The translations under genes and the position numbers were made by a program. A stretch of DNA of 64,000 nt from Pseudoxanthomonas sp. 3HH-4 (GTDB taxonomy: Bacteria > Pseudomonadota > Gammaproteobacteria > Xanthomonadales > Xanthomonadaceae), in NCBI RefSeq assembly GCF_006716465.1, contig NZ_VFPB01000003.1:418426-482425 (forward strand), given 5' to 3'. Shown here one piece after another: positions 1 through 8,972 of the stretch; position 1 is the first letter of the stretch, and every line of letters begins with the position of its first letter. Under the pieces are notes generated by a model. The model was not told the DNA's origin and searched no databases. It saw nothing but the letters and a program-made list of their open reading frames with translations.

Positions 1-1788
1 CGGCCCCTGCACCTTGGCGGCCAACGAGGTCGGTGCGAACGCGACATCGCTGCGGTCGTCCGACACCAGTGCGATGCGGCCGTCGCCGAGTTCGCCCAGT
101 GCATCGACCAAGGCTTCGGGCGCATCGACCAGCACACCTTCGATCAGCTGGCCGAGCGCGCCTTCGACGGCGTTCTCCCAGCCCGGCTCGACGGTCAGCT
201 TCTCGCCGACGCGCGAAGCATTGTCCAGGCCGCGCGCCTTCAACCAGCTCATCGCGGCGCCCTGCTCCTGGCCCAACGCGGCGTGCTGCAGCGTCTCGAG
301 CGAGGACAGGCGGCCGCGCGCTTCCTGCGCGCGCTTGCGCACGTCGGACAGCTCGGTCTGGGTGCCACGCTGCTGCTCCTGCACGTCGGCGGCGCCCTGC
401 TTGCGCGCCTCGACCTGCTCGGCCAGCGTGTCCAGTGATTCCTTCTGGGTATCGTGCTGCAGCTGCAGTTGTTCGAAGGCGGACGCCAGTGCGTCCAGGT
501 CCAGCCCGAGGCGTTCGTTGGCCAACGCCTCGCGACGGCGCTCGGCTTCCAGCGACTGGCGGTCGAGGTAATCCACGCGGGTGCGTTCCACGTCACCGGC
601 GCGCGAAGCTTCCGCCGATTCGCGGCTGTGGGTTTCCCAGCGCAGTTGCCAGTCGGCCAGCGCGGCCTCGGCCTCGCGCAGGGCGTCCTGGCGGAACACA
701 TCCTCCTCGCGCAGCTGTTCGAGCTGCGGTTCGGCATCGGCGACCGACTCACGCAGCACGTTGAGGCGGGTCTCGTCGCCGCTGATGTGCTGGCCGAGTT
801 CCTGCAGCGCGTTATGGGCTTCGTCGCGGGCCCTCTTCAGGCGGTCGCCGAGCTCGCGCTGGTGCTGGATCTGCTGTTCGATGCGGGCCAGCGTGCTGCC
901 GACCTGGTAGACCTCACCCTGCGCCTTGTTGAGGGCATCGGCAGCTTCCTCGCGGCGCACGCGGTCGGTTTCGAGCAGGCGCTCGGCTTCGCGCTGTTCG
1001 GCAATCAGCTGCTGCAGGCGGGTCTCTTCCTGCGACAACGCCTCGCGCAGGCCCTGCAGCTTGCCGTCAAGGCCGCGATACTCCAGCGCCTTCCACTCGG
1101 CGTCCTTCACCCGGCGTTCTTCCTGCAGCGCCTTGTACTGCTCGGCCTGCTTGGCCTGGCGCTTGAGGTGCTCGAGCTGCTTGCCGATTTCCTCGCGCAG
1201 GTCGTTGAGGCGGTCGAGGTTTTCGCGGGTGTGGCGGATGCGGGTTTCGGTTTCCTTGCGGCGCTCCTTGTACTTGGAGATGCCGGCGGCTTCCTCCAGG
1301 TACACGCGCAGGTCTTCCGGCCGCGCTTCGATGATCTGGCTGATCATGCCCTGCTCGATGATCGAGTAGCTGCGCGGGCCCAGGCCGGTGCCGAGGAACA
1401 GGTCGGTGATGTCGCGGCGGCGGCACTTGGTGCCGTTGAGGTAGTAGTTGCTCTGGCCGTCGCGACTGACCAGGCGCCGGACCGAGATTTCGTTGAAGGC
1501 GGCGAACTCGCCGCTGATGGTGTGGTCGCTGTTGTCGAAGATCAGTTCGACCGAGGCCTGCGAGACGGGCTTGCGCGCCGCCGAGCCGGAGAAGATCACA
1601 TCGGTCAGCGAGTCGCCGCGCAGGCGGCTGGCCGAACTTTCGCCCATGACCCAGCGCACCGCATCGATGATGTTCGACTTGCCGCAGCCGTTCGGACCGA
1701 CCACGCCGGTCATGTTGGTCGGCAGGTGCAGCACGGTGGGATCGACGAACGACTTGAAACCGGACAGCTTGATGGTGGAAAGGCGCAT
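1..1788 (-). CDS. smc: Chromosome segregation ATPase SMC, N-terminal part (cut by window start)
   Basis: The SMC ATPase is the core of the bacterial condensin and acts with ScpA and ScpB, both encoded about 24 kb away in this window. The frame starts with MRLSTIKLSGFKSFVDP. It has a Walker A motif GPNGCGKS at residues 31-38, the usual Arg-rich ATPase head through about residue 165, then a long heptad-like coiled coil rich in Glu, Gln, Arg and Leu to about residue 500. The last visible part (about 510-596) looks like the beginning of the hinge domain. The C-terminal arm, ABC signature and Walker B lie beyond base 1. The reading frame is open across the whole 596 codons. Identification is firm; only completeness cannot be judged. 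Confidence 0.96.
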   Translation of the reverse strand, partial: MRLSTIKLSGFKSFVDPTVLHLPTNMTGVVGPNGCGKSNIIDAVRWVMGESSASRLRGDSLTDVIFSGSAARKPVSQASVELIFDNSDHTISGEFAAFNEISVRRLVSRDGQSNYYLNGTKCRRRDITDLFLGTGLGPRSYSIIEQGMISQIIEARPEDLRVYLEEAAGISKYKERRKETETRIRHTRENLDRLNDLREEIGKQLEHLKRQAKQAEQYKALQEERRVKDAEWKALEYRGLDGKLQGLREALSQEETRLQQLIAEQREAERLLETDRVRREEAADALNKAQGEVYQVGSTLARIEQQIQHQRELGDRLKRARDEAHNALQELGQHISGDETRLNVLRESVADAEPQLEQLREEDVFRQDALREAEAALADWQLRWETHSRESAEASRAGDVERTRVDYLDRQSLEAERRREALANERLGLDLDALASAFEQLQLQHDTQKESLDTLAEQVEARKQGAADVQEQQRGTQTELSDVRKRAQEARGRLSSLETLQHAALGQEQGAAMSWLKARGLDNASRVGEKLTVEPGWENAVEGALGQLIEGVLVDAPEALVDALGELGDGRIALVSDDRSDVAFAPTSLAAKVQGP

Positions 1789-2064
1789 GCGGCGGTGTCT
1801 TCCGGGCACCGCGACCGGACCGGGCCGGCGCGCTGCCGCAAGTGTGAAGTGGGATCAGCTTCGATTGCCAATTCATTGATTTGACTGACAATCCGACATG
1901 CCTTGGGGCACGCCAACGGATGAGTATAGCCGCCCCTGCCATGGGATGCCCGGGCCTCCCGTTGACGTACGCCGCACCACTACCAGCGTACGGAGAGGCC
2001 CGCGCCTGTTAGCATCGCAGGCCGCTTCACCCCTCCTCCCTCACTCATCAACGGTCCCCACTCC
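1789..2064. promoter_or_regulatory. Divergent intergenic region smc / aminotransferase
   Basis: This 276-base gap separates the divergently transcribed smc and aminotransferase genes, so it must carry both promoters. I do not see a convincing sigma-70 pair on either strand and no palindromic operator. Short open frames here are not supported. Confidence 0.4.
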
Positions 2065-3267
2065 GTGTCTCTTTTTGCATCCGTCGAACTGGTGCCCGGC
2101 GACCCCATCCTGGGGCTGACCGAGGCTTACAACGCCGATCCCCGCACCCAGAAGGTCAATCTGGGCGTCGGCATCTATTACGACGAACAGGGGCGCATCC
2201 CCCTGCTCGACTGCGTCCGTCAGGTGGAACAGGCGCTGGCCGACGCCGCCAAGCCGCGCGGCTACCTGCCGATCGATGGCCTGGCCGCCTATGACGCCGC
2301 CACCCGCGAACTCGTGTTCGGCAAGGATTCGGCCCTCGTGGCCGCCGGCCGCGTCGCCACCACCCAGACCGTCGGCGGCAGCGGCGCGTTGCGCGTGGGC
2401 GCGGACCTGCTGAAGAAGCTGCTGCCGCACGCCACCATCGCGATCAGCAACCCGAGCTGGGAAAACCACCGCGCGGTGTTCGGCGCGGCCGGATTCGACA
2501 TCGTCGACTACACCTACTTCGATGCCGCCACGCATGGCCTGGACTTCGCCGGCATGCTGGCCGACCTGGGCCAACTCAAGCCGGGCACCGTCGTGCTGCT
2601 GCACGCGTGCTGCCACAACCCCACCGGCGCCGACCTGACGGTCGAGCAGTGGACACAGGTCGCAGCGCTACTGAAGGACCGTGGCCTGTTCCCGTTCATT
2701 GACATGGCCTACCAGGGCTTCGACAAGGGCATCGTCGAGGACGGCGCCGCGGTGCGCATCCTCGCCGATGCCGGCACCGACAGCTTCATCGTCGCCAACT
2801 CGTACTCCAAGTCGTTCTCGCTGTACGGCGAGCGCGTCGGCGCGCTATCGGTGGTCGGCCCGGACGCCAACGCGACCAAGGCCGTCCAGTCGCAGGTGAA
2901 GCGCATCATCCGCACCATCTACTCCAGCCCGTCCACGCACGGTGCCGCGCTGGTGGCGGGCGTGCTGGCAAGCAGCGAACTTCGTGCGGTATGGGAAAGC
3001 GAGCTGGGCGGCATGCGCGAGCGCATTCATGCGCTGCGCGCGGCACTGGTGGACAAGCTGGCCACCCTCGGCGCGCCGGAGTTCGCCTTCATCCAGCGGC
3101 AGGCGGGCATGTTCTCGTACTCGGGCCTGAGCAAGGCGCAGGTGGACCGGTTGCGCGATGAGTTCGGCATCTATGCGGTAGGGACCGGCCGCATCTGCGT
3201 GGCGGCCCTGAACCAGCAGAACCTGGGCTACGTAGCGGAAGCGATCCGGACGGTCAGCCGCGACTGA
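2065..3267 (+). CDS. tyrB: Aromatic amino acid / aspartate aminotransferase (class I)
   Basis: PLP-dependent class I aminotransferase of the AspC/TyrB type, which transfers the amino group between aspartate or aromatic amino acids and 2-oxoglutarate in the cytoplasm. The 400 residues match the usual 396-400. Family motifs are VNLGVGIYYD near residue 31, the HNPTGAD loop around 184-190, the FIDMAYQGF segment at 211-219, and SYSKSFSLYGERVG with the Schiff-base lysine at K249. The start is GTG at 2065, with the typical MSLFASVE opening; no ATG lies nearby in frame. It is a single gene ending at a strong bidirectional terminator. Whether aspartate or aromatic substrates are preferred cannot be told from the sequence; tyrB is the more common name in related genomes. 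Confidence 0.9.
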   Translation: MSLFASVELVPGDPILGLTEAYNADPRTQKVNLGVGIYYDEQGRIPLLDCVRQVEQALADAAKPRGYLPIDGLAAYDAATRELVFGKDSALVAAGRVATTQTVGGSGALRVGADLLKKLLPHATIAISNPSWENHRAVFGAAGFDIVDYTYFDAATHGLDFAGMLADLGQLKPGTVVLLHACCHNPTGADLTVEQWTQVAALLKDRGLFPFIDMAYQGFDKGIVEDGAAVRILADAGTDSFIVANSYSKSFSLYGERVGALSVVGPDANATKAVQSQVKRIIRTIYSSPSTHGAALVAGVLASSELRAVWESELGGMRERIHALRAALVDKLATLGAPEFAFIQRQAGMFSYSGLSKAQVDRLRDEFGIYAVGTGRICVAALNQQNLGYVAEAIRTVSRD

Positions 3268-3291
3268 CCGCAACGCATCCTGCTGCAAACG

Positions 3292-3319
3292 AAGAAGGGA
3301 GGCCTCGGCCTCCCTTCTT
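3292..3319. terminator. Bidirectional intrinsic terminator
   Basis: Perfect inverted repeat AAGAAGGGAGGCC / GGCCTCCCTTCTT with a 2-4 base loop. T-rich sequence lies on the plus side, and its mirror image gives the same on the minus side. It lies between the convergent aminotransferase gene and the ABC ATPase gene and can serve both. Confidence 0.9.
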
Positions 3320-3335
3320 TCTGTCCTGCGGCGGG

Positions 3336-4421
3336 TCAGGCCAACCGCAGGCCGGTGTCGGGGTCGAAGAAATGCAGCACGGCGCCTTCGACGGTGACGC
3401 GCAGCGCCTGGCCCGGTTCGGGCAGACGCTGCGGCGGCATGCGGGCGACCAGCGCGTGGCCCGCATACGTCAGGTTGACGAAGACTTCATTGCCCACCGG
3501 CTCGATCAGTTCCACCTGCGCCTCGAACGCGGCCTTGCCGATGCCGGCGGGCAGCAGATGCTCGGGGCGCACGCCCAGGGCCACGCGTCGTCCGCTCCAC
3601 GGATTGGCCACCAGGGCATGGCCGAGCGGCAGTTGCGTACCGTCGTCGAGTGAAAGATGCAGTCCATCGGCCTGGTGCAGTGTGCCGTACAGCACGTTCA
3701 TCGCCGGACTGCCGAGGAAACCGGCGACAAACAGATTGGCCGGCTTCTCATACAGCGCCATCGGCGTGTCGATCTGCTGGATCTCGCCGTCCTTCAGCAC
3801 CACGATGCGCTGGCCCAGCGTCATGGCTTCCACCTGATCGTGGGTTACGTAGACCATGGTCGCGCCAAGCTGACGGTGCAGGCGGCCGATCTCGGTACGC
3901 ACGGAGTGGCGCAGCTTGGCGTCCAGATTCGACAGCGGTTCGTCCAGCAGGAACACCGACGGTTCGCGCACCAGCGCACGTCCGAGCGCCACGCGCTGGC
4001 GCTGGCCGCCGGACATTTCGCGCGGCAGCTTGCCCAGCATGTGCGTCATGCCCAGGGTCTCGGCAGCGGCGTTGACGCGCCGATCGATCTCGGCACGCGG
4101 CGCCCCGCGCAGCTTCAATCCGAAGGCCAGGTTGTCGGCCACCGTCATGTGCGGGTACAGCGCATAACTCTGGAACACCATCGCGATATCGCGGTCTTTC
4201 GGCGCCACGTCGTTGACGCGCCGTTCGCCGATCAGCAGGTTGCCGTCGGAGATCTCCTCAAGGCCGGCGATCATCCGCAGCAGCGTGGACTTGCCGCAGC
4301 CGGACGGACCGACCAGCACCATGAGCTCGCCATCGGCGATCTCGAAACTGGCCCCGTGCACGGCCACCTGGCCGTTGTCGTACACCTTGCGCACGCGGTC
4401 GAGTTGGACACTGGCCATCAT
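3336..4421 (-). CDS. Sugar ABC transporter ATP-binding protein (CUT1, MalK/UgpC type)
   Basis: Cytoplasmic ATPase that powers a CUT1-family sugar importer. Its 361 residues match MalK/UgpC/MsmX. Visible motifs: Walker A GPSGCGKST near residue 39, signature LSGGQ variant MSGGQRQRVALGRAL near 136, Walker B VFLLDEPLSNLDAK, switch histidine in YVTHDQVEAMTLG, and a C-terminal TOBE/MalK regulatory part from about 240. No permease or binding protein is adjacent. The nearest are at 13.0-16.1 kb and lack their own ATPase, so this subunit probably serves them. A LacI-type palindrome at 4550-4563 lies 129 bases upstream and matches sites in front of the other transport and hydrolase genes. Start is ATG 4421 (MMASVQL) or the next ATG. 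Confidence 0.93.
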   Translation of the reverse strand: MMASVQLDRVRKVYDNGQVAVHGASFEIADGELMVLVGPSGCGKSTLLRMIAGLEEISDGNLLIGERRVNDVAPKDRDIAMVFQSYALYPHMTVADNLAFGLKLRGAPRAEIDRRVNAAAETLGMTHMLGKLPREMSGGQRQRVALGRALVREPSVFLLDEPLSNLDAKLRHSVRTEIGRLHRQLGATMVYVTHDQVEAMTLGQRIVVLKDGEIQQIDTPMALYEKPANLFVAGFLGSPAMNVLYGTLHQADGLHLSLDDGTQLPLGHALVANPWSGRRVALGVRPEHLLPAGIGKAAFEAQVELIEPVGNEVFVNLTYAGHALVARMPPQRLPEPGQALRVTVEGAVLHFFDPDTGLRLA

Positions 4422-4854
4422 TGCTCCGGTCGGGCGACGCCCATGGGTTGTATTCGCTGCGACCGGGCTCTCCCGATGGCAGGCATGCCCTCGCGGGCGA
4501 TGCGTTCGGCTTCCCTTTCCGCAGGCGGGGAAGTTCGGCTATTCTGCCATGTAACCGTTTTCACAACGCAAGCCGCCCCCTGCACGCTGGTGTACTTGGG
4601 CGGGTCGCACTGCCCACGCACGCCATGTCCGTCACGTCTCCCTGCGCCTCCGACCGCGCGTCTTCCTATTCCGGAATAGCGCATACGTATACGGATGCCG
4701 CATGGACGCGCACGCCGGCATCCCGTTGGCGCAGGTGCGCGCTATCATGCGCCGCCCACGCGACGTGGCCCTTCTCCGGCAGCACAGGATCGACCAGGCG
4801 AATGCAGCGGACCCGTTTTGGAAGCCACCCCGCATCGAACAGGATGTTTGCCGC
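4422..4854. other. 433-base gap between ABC ATPase and glk
   Basis: This divergent control region contains the LacI-type operator at 4550-4563 and a perfect 14-base palindrome CTATTCCGGAATAG at 4666-4679. An 8-base palindrome ATACGTAT follows shortly after. Open frames crossing it (for example an N-terminal extension of glk from 4702) lack family similarity and are not called. Confidence 0.5.
4550..4563. promoter_or_regulatory. Putative LacI-family operator upstream of ABC ATPase
   Basis: TGTAACCGTTTTCA matches the pattern TGTAAnCGnTTnCA seen at four more places in this window. The same 14 bases occur in front of lacI at 21974. It is 129 bases upstream of the ABC ATPase start and 292 upstream of glk. 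Confidence 0.65.
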
Positions 4855-5862
4855 ATGAGCAACGCCGAGCGCGTCCTTCTCGCCGATATCGGCGGCACCA
4901 ATGCGCGCTTCGCGCTTGCCGATGCGGCCGCCGCCGTTCCGCTGCTGGACGACAGCGTGCGCGAGTTCGTGGTCGCCGATTTCCCTTCGCTCGCCGAGGC
5001 CGCGCAGCACTACCTCGATGAAACCGGCGCCACGGCGCAGAACGGCGTCTTCGCCGTTGCCGGGCGCGTCGATGGCGACGAAGCCCGCATCACCAATCAT
5101 CCGTGGGTGATCTCGGTGAACCGCACGCGCCAGGCATTGGGATTCCAGGGCCTGAAACTGGTCAACGACTTTGCCGCGCAGGCGATGGCGGTATCGCTGT
5201 TGACGCCTCGCGATGTGGTCGCCATCGGCGGCGCGCAGTGGGCGCCGGCGCCGCTGTCGGTACCGCGCACGTATGCGGTGATCGGCCCCGGCACGGGCCT
5301 GGGCGTGGCGGCGCTGGTGATTCGCGACGGACGCGCGTATCCGCTGGAGACCGAAGGCGGCCACGTGAGTTTTCCGCCCGGTACACCGGAAGAAATCCGC
5401 ATCCTCGACATCCTGTCCGCGCAGTTCGGCCGCGTGTCGAACGAACGCCTGATCTGCGGCCCGGGCCTGGTGAATCTGTACCGCGCGCTCAGCGAGATCG
5501 CGGGTGAGGATCCCGGCGGCCCGCTGGAACCGAAGGACGTCACCGCGCGTGCCGCCGCTGGCGATCCGCGCTGCGTGCGCACATTGGATGTGTTCTGTGC
5601 GGTGTTCGGCGCCATTGCCGGCGACCTGGTGCTGACCACGGGCGCATGGGACGGCGTGTTCCTCACCGGCGGGCTGGTGCCGAAGCTGCTGACCTCGCTG
5701 CAGCATTCCGGCTTCCGCCAGCGTTTCGAGCACAAGGGACGCTTCTCGCCCGCGATGGGACGCGTGCCTACGCTCGCGAACATGCATCCGCGCCCGGGCC
5801 TGCTGGGTGCGGCGGCGTACGCAGTCGAACTGTTCGGCCCCAGGACACCCGCGCGCACCTGA
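4855..5862 (+). CDS. glk: Glucokinase
   Basis: Phosphorylates glucose to glucose-6-phosphate with ATP in the cytoplasm, feeding the Entner-Doudoroff enzymes encoded next door. From ATG 4855 (AGGA ten bases upstream) it gives 335 residues against about 320 for E. coli Glk. Motifs: phosphate-binding loop LLADIGGTNARFALAD at residues 8-23, NHPWVISV, LVNDFAAQA with the catalytic Asp, the second phosphate loop VIGPGTGLGVA, and the EGGHVSF sugar-binding segment. The longer frame from 4702 adds about 50 residues with no family match. It is the divergent neighbour of the sugar ABC ATPase, which fits a role in using imported or hydrolysed glucosides. Confidence 0.93.
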   Translation: MSNAERVLLADIGGTNARFALADAAAAVPLLDDSVREFVVADFPSLAEAAQHYLDETGATAQNGVFAVAGRVDGDEARITNHPWVISVNRTRQALGFQGLKLVNDFAAQAMAVSLLTPRDVVAIGGAQWAPAPLSVPRTYAVIGPGTGLGVAALVIRDGRAYPLETEGGHVSFPPGTPEEIRILDILSAQFGRVSNERLICGPGLVNLYRALSEIAGEDPGGPLEPKDVTARAAAGDPRCVRTLDVFCAVFGAIAGDLVLTTGAWDGVFLTGGLVPKLLTSLQHSGFRQRFEHKGRFSPAMGRVPTLANMHPRPGLLGAAAYAVELFGPRTPART

Positions 5863-6088
5863 GGTTTTGCGCAGATGCGCGCTGCAATGCAACACGCGCA
5901 ATGCTCCGAAGCAGGGACTGGTCTGCCTTTGGTCGCTTTCGCACCTGCGCCAAAGACGGTAGAAAGCATCATGCCGTCGCCGTCGTTCCCCGCCCTTCCC
6001 CTCCACGCGCTGGAGATGCCGGAAGGCTGCGCCTCACGGCCTCATCTCGCCACGCCATGCAGAATGTCCGTGTCTGCAGCCTAGCCCT

Positions 6089-8005
6089 ATGCCCATGAGC
6101 CTGCACCCCCGTATCCAGGAAGTCACCGAACGCATCCGCCAGCGCAGCGCCCCCCTGCGCCGTGCCTACCTCGACGGCATCGATGCCGCGCACCGCGACG
6201 GGCCGCAGCGTGCGCGCCTGAGCTGCGGCAACCTGGCGCATGCCTTCGCCGCCTGCGGGCCCACCGACAAGGGTCGGCTGCGCGCCGACGTGACGCCGAA
6301 CCTCGGCATCATCAATGCCTACAACGACATGCTGTCGGCGCACCAGCCGTTCGAGCATTACCCCGAGATCATCCGCCAAGTCGCGCGCGATCTCGGCGCC
6401 ACCGCGCAGGTCGCCGGTGGTGTGCCGGCGATGTGCGACGGCGTGACGCAAGGCCGTCCGGGCATGGAGCTGTCGCTGTTCTCGCGCGACGTGATCGCGC
6501 AGGCCACGGCGATCTCACTGAGCCACGACATGTTCGACGCCGCGCTCTACCTGGGCGTCTGCGACAAGATCGTGCCGGGCCTGCTGATGGGCGCGCTGGC
6601 GTTCGGCCACCTGCCGGCGGTGTTCGTGCCGGCCGGCCCAATGTCGCCCGGCATTCCGAACAAGGAAAAGGCCGCCGTCCGCGAACGCTATGCCGCCGGC
6701 GAAGCCTCGCGCGAAGAACTGCTGGAGGCGGAAGCCGCCAGCTACCACGCCGCGGGCACGTGCACGTTCTACGGCACCGCCAATTCCAACCAGGTGTTGC
6801 TGGAAGCGATGGGCCTGCAGTTGCCGGGCACCTCGTTCGTCAATCCCGACCAGCCGCTGCGTGACGTGCTGACGCGCGCGGCGGCGGAGCGCGCGCTGGC
6901 CATCACCGCGCTGGGTGACGACTACCGTCCGATCGGCCGCCTGATCGACGAGCGCGCCATCGTCAACGCAATGGCGGCCTTGATGGCGACCGGCGGCTCC
7001 ACCAACCACACGATCCACTGGATCGCGGTGGCGCGTTCGGCCGGGATCGTGCTGACCTGGGACGACATGGACCTGATCGCGCAGACCGTGCCGTTGCTGG
7101 CCCGCGTCTACCCCAATGGCGAAGCCGATGTGAACCGCTTCGCGGCGGCCGGTGGCACGCAGTTCGTGTTCCGCGAACTGCTCGATGCCGGCCTGATGCA
7201 TGACATCACCACCATCGTGCCCGGCGGCCTGCGCGCGTTCTGCGATGAGCCGCGCCTGCAGGACGGCAAGCTCGCCTACGCGCCGGGTGTCGCCCAGAGC
7301 GCGGACGAAGACGTCGTTCGTCCGGTCTCGCGCGCATTCGAGGAACAAGGTGGCTTGCGCCTGCTGCGCGGCAATTTAGGCCGTTCGCTGATCAAGACCT
7401 CGGCCGTGAAGCCGGAGTATCGCTTCATCGAGGCTCCGGCCGTCGTCGTCGACGATCCGCGCGCACTCAACAAACTGCATGCCGCCGGCGTGCTGCCGCA
7501 GGACTTCGTCGCCGTGGTCCGCTACCAGGGACCGCGCGCGAACGGTATGCCGGAACTGCATTCGCTGGCACCGCTGCTGGGCCTGCTGCAGAACCAGGGC
7601 CGGCGCGTGGCGCTGGTGACGGACGGCCGCCTGTCGGGTGCGTCGGGCAAGATTCCCGCCGCCATCCACCTGACACCGGAAGCCGCCCGCGGTGGTCCGC
7701 TGGCCAAGCTGCGCGAAGGCGACATCGTGCGTCTCGATGCGGAAGCAGGAACGCTGGAAGCCCTGGTCGATGCGGCGGAATGGGCGGCGCGCGAGATTGC
7801 GCCGAACACCTCGCCCGCCGCGCTGGACATGGGCCGCAACCTGTTCGCGGTCAGTCGCGACGTGGTCACGCCCGCAGATCGCGGCGCCATGTCGATTTCC
7901 TGCGGCCTGCCGTATCACGACGGCACGTGGGAATACGATGCCGAGTACGAACTGGGCGATGCCGCGCATGCCGCCGAGGCGCCGCATGAAGCCAAAGATG
8001 CGTGA
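6089..8005 (+). CDS. edd: Phosphogluconate dehydratase
   Basis: First dedicated enzyme of the Entner-Doudoroff pathway: converts 6-phosphogluconate to 2-keto-3-deoxy-6-phosphogluconate. It belongs to the IlvD/Edd Fe-S dehydratase family. At 638 residues it is slightly longer than E. coli Edd (603). Diagnostic stretches are [20 protein letters not shown]-type N-terminal sequence, [45 protein letters not shown] and the C-terminal [18 protein letters not shown]. The cysteines in the second to fourth of these are the expected iron-sulphur ligands. The start is ATG 6089 or ATG 6095, two codons apart. glk lies 226 bases upstream and eda about 150 downstream. zwf and pgl are not in this window. Confidence 0.95.
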   Translation: MPMSLHPRIQEVTERIRQRSAPLRRAYLDGIDAAHRDGPQRARLSCGNLAHAFAACGPTDKGRLRADVTPNLGIINAYNDMLSAHQPFEHYPEIIRQVARDLGATAQVAGGVPAMCDGVTQGRPGMELSLFSRDVIAQATAISLSHDMFDAALYLGVCDKIVPGLLMGALAFGHLPAVFVPAGPMSPGIPNKEKAAVRERYAAGEASREELLEAEAASYHAAGTCTFYGTANSNQVLLEAMGLQLPGTSFVNPDQPLRDVLTRAAAERALAITALGDDYRPIGRLIDERAIVNAMAALMATGGSTNHTIHWIAVARSAGIVLTWDDMDLIAQTVPLLARVYPNGEADVNRFAAAGGTQFVFRELLDAGLMHDITTIVPGGLRAFCDEPRLQDGKLAYAPGVAQSADEDVVRPVSRAFEEQGGLRLLRGNLGRSLIKTSAVKPEYRFIEAPAVVVDDPRALNKLHAAGVLPQDFVAVVRYQGPRANGMPELHSLAPLLGLLQNQGRRVALVTDGRLSGASGKIPAAIHLTPEAARGGPLAKLREGDIVRLDAEAGTLEALVDAAEWAAREIAPNTSPAALDMGRNLFAVSRDVVTPADRGAMSISCGLPYHDGTWEYDAEYELGDAAHAAEAPHEAKDA

Positions 8006-8016
8006 GCCTTTTCCTA

Positions 8017-8131
8017 CTCCCCTCGGGAGAAGGTGCCCGAAGGGCGGATGAGGGGCGAAGGCCGTCCCGGTGGTGAATCATCCGGACCTTCGTCGCCCCT
8101 CTCCCCAACCCCTCTCCCGACGGAAGAGGGA
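8017..8131. repeat. Imperfect inverted-repeat element between edd and eda
   Basis: The gap holds CT/GA-rich arms that fold on each other. GAGGGGCGAAGG on the left pairs with CCTTCG..CCCCTC on the right, and further stretches such as CCCTCGGGAGAAGG and CCTCTCCCGACGGAAGAGG pair locally. Elements of this composition are scattered through Xanthomonadaceae intergenic DNA. It may act as an mRNA stability or attenuation structure between edd and eda. No gene is seen in it. Confidence 0.6.
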
Positions 8132-8155
8132 CTCAACCCAACAAGTCGACACGCC

Positions 8156-8812
8156 ATGACCATCGAAGCCCACCAGCAGAAAGCCGAATCCCTCCTCCGC
8201 GCCGCCGGCATCCTGCCGGTCGTCACCGTCCATACGCTGGATGAAGCGCGCAAGGTGTCCGAAGCATTGCTGAAAGGCGGCCTGCCCGCGATCGAACTGA
8301 CGCTGCGCACGCCGGTGGCGATGGAAGCGCTGGCGATGCTGAAGCAGGAGCTGCCGGACATCGTGATCGGCGCGGGCACGGTGCTCACCATCGAACAGAT
8401 GGAGCAGTCCATCGCGGCGGGCGCGGATTTCCTGGTGACACCCGGCACGCCGCCGCACATGGCGGAAGCGCTGGCCACCGCCGACATCCCGGTGGTGCCC
8501 GGTGCCGCCACGCCGACCGAACTGCTGTCGCTGATGGCGCGCGGCTTCCGTGTGTGCAAGCTGTTCCCCGCCACCGCCGTCGGCGGTCTGGCGATGCTGA
8601 AAGGTCTCGCCGGCCCGCTGTCGGAACTGAAGATCTGCCCCACCGGCGGCATCACCGAAGACACCGCGGCCGACTATCTGTCGCAGCCCAACGTGGTCTG
8701 CATCGGCGGCTCGTGGATGGTCCCGAAGGGATGGCTGGACAACGGCGAGTGGGACAAGGTCACCGAGAGTTCGGCCAAGGCCGCCGGTATCGTGCAGCGC
8801 GTTCGCGGCTGA
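8156..8812 (+). CDS. eda: KDPG / KHG aldolase
   Basis: Cleaves 2-keto-3-deoxy-6-phosphogluconate to pyruvate and glyceraldehyde-3-phosphate, completing the Entner-Doudoroff pathway. From ATG 8156 the protein has 218 residues, the usual size is 210-220. Catalytic glutamate E47 lies in AIELTLRTP and the Schiff-base lysine K135 in RVCKLFPAT; PTGGI near 162 is the phosphate-binding segment. A longer frame starting at 8033 would translate the intergenic repeat and is rejected. It follows edd on the same strand and is probably co-transcribed through the repeat. Confidence 0.95.
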   Translation: MTIEAHQQKAESLLRAAGILPVVTVHTLDEARKVSEALLKGGLPAIELTLRTPVAMEALAMLKQELPDIVIGAGTVLTIEQMEQSIAAGADFLVTPGTPPHMAEALATADIPVVPGAATPTELLSLMARGFRVCKLFPATAVGGLAMLKGLAGPLSELKICPTGGITEDTAADYLSQPNVVCIGGSWMVPKGWLDNGEWDKVTESSAKAAGIVQRVRG

Positions 8813-8826
8813 CAGCTCCGCTGTGT

Positions 8827-8972
8827 GTAGGAGCGACGTGAGTCGCGACCGCAAGAATAAGCGGCCCTGATATCGGAACGCAGCCCGCTTGCCAAGGCCA
8901 GGAAGGTGTCGTGCTTGCCCCCGGTGCTACGGGAGGCTTTTGCCTTACGGTCGCGACTCACGTCGCTCCTAC
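8827..8972. repeat. Paired GTAG-type REP palindromes (copy 1)
   Basis: GTAGGAGCGACGTGAGTCGC at 8827 (continuing to 8851) recurs as its exact reverse complement at 8948-8972. The pair brackets about 96 bases of unique DNA. The GTAG head and internal palindrome are the hallmarks of REP elements mobilised by RAYT transposases in Stenotrophomonas and Xanthomonas. The right arm contains the stop codon of the following minus-strand gene. Confidence 0.85.

Noticed and set aside
4702-4854. N-terminal extension of glucokinase
   Set aside because: No family counterpart and a good ribosome-binding site at the internal ATG 4855.
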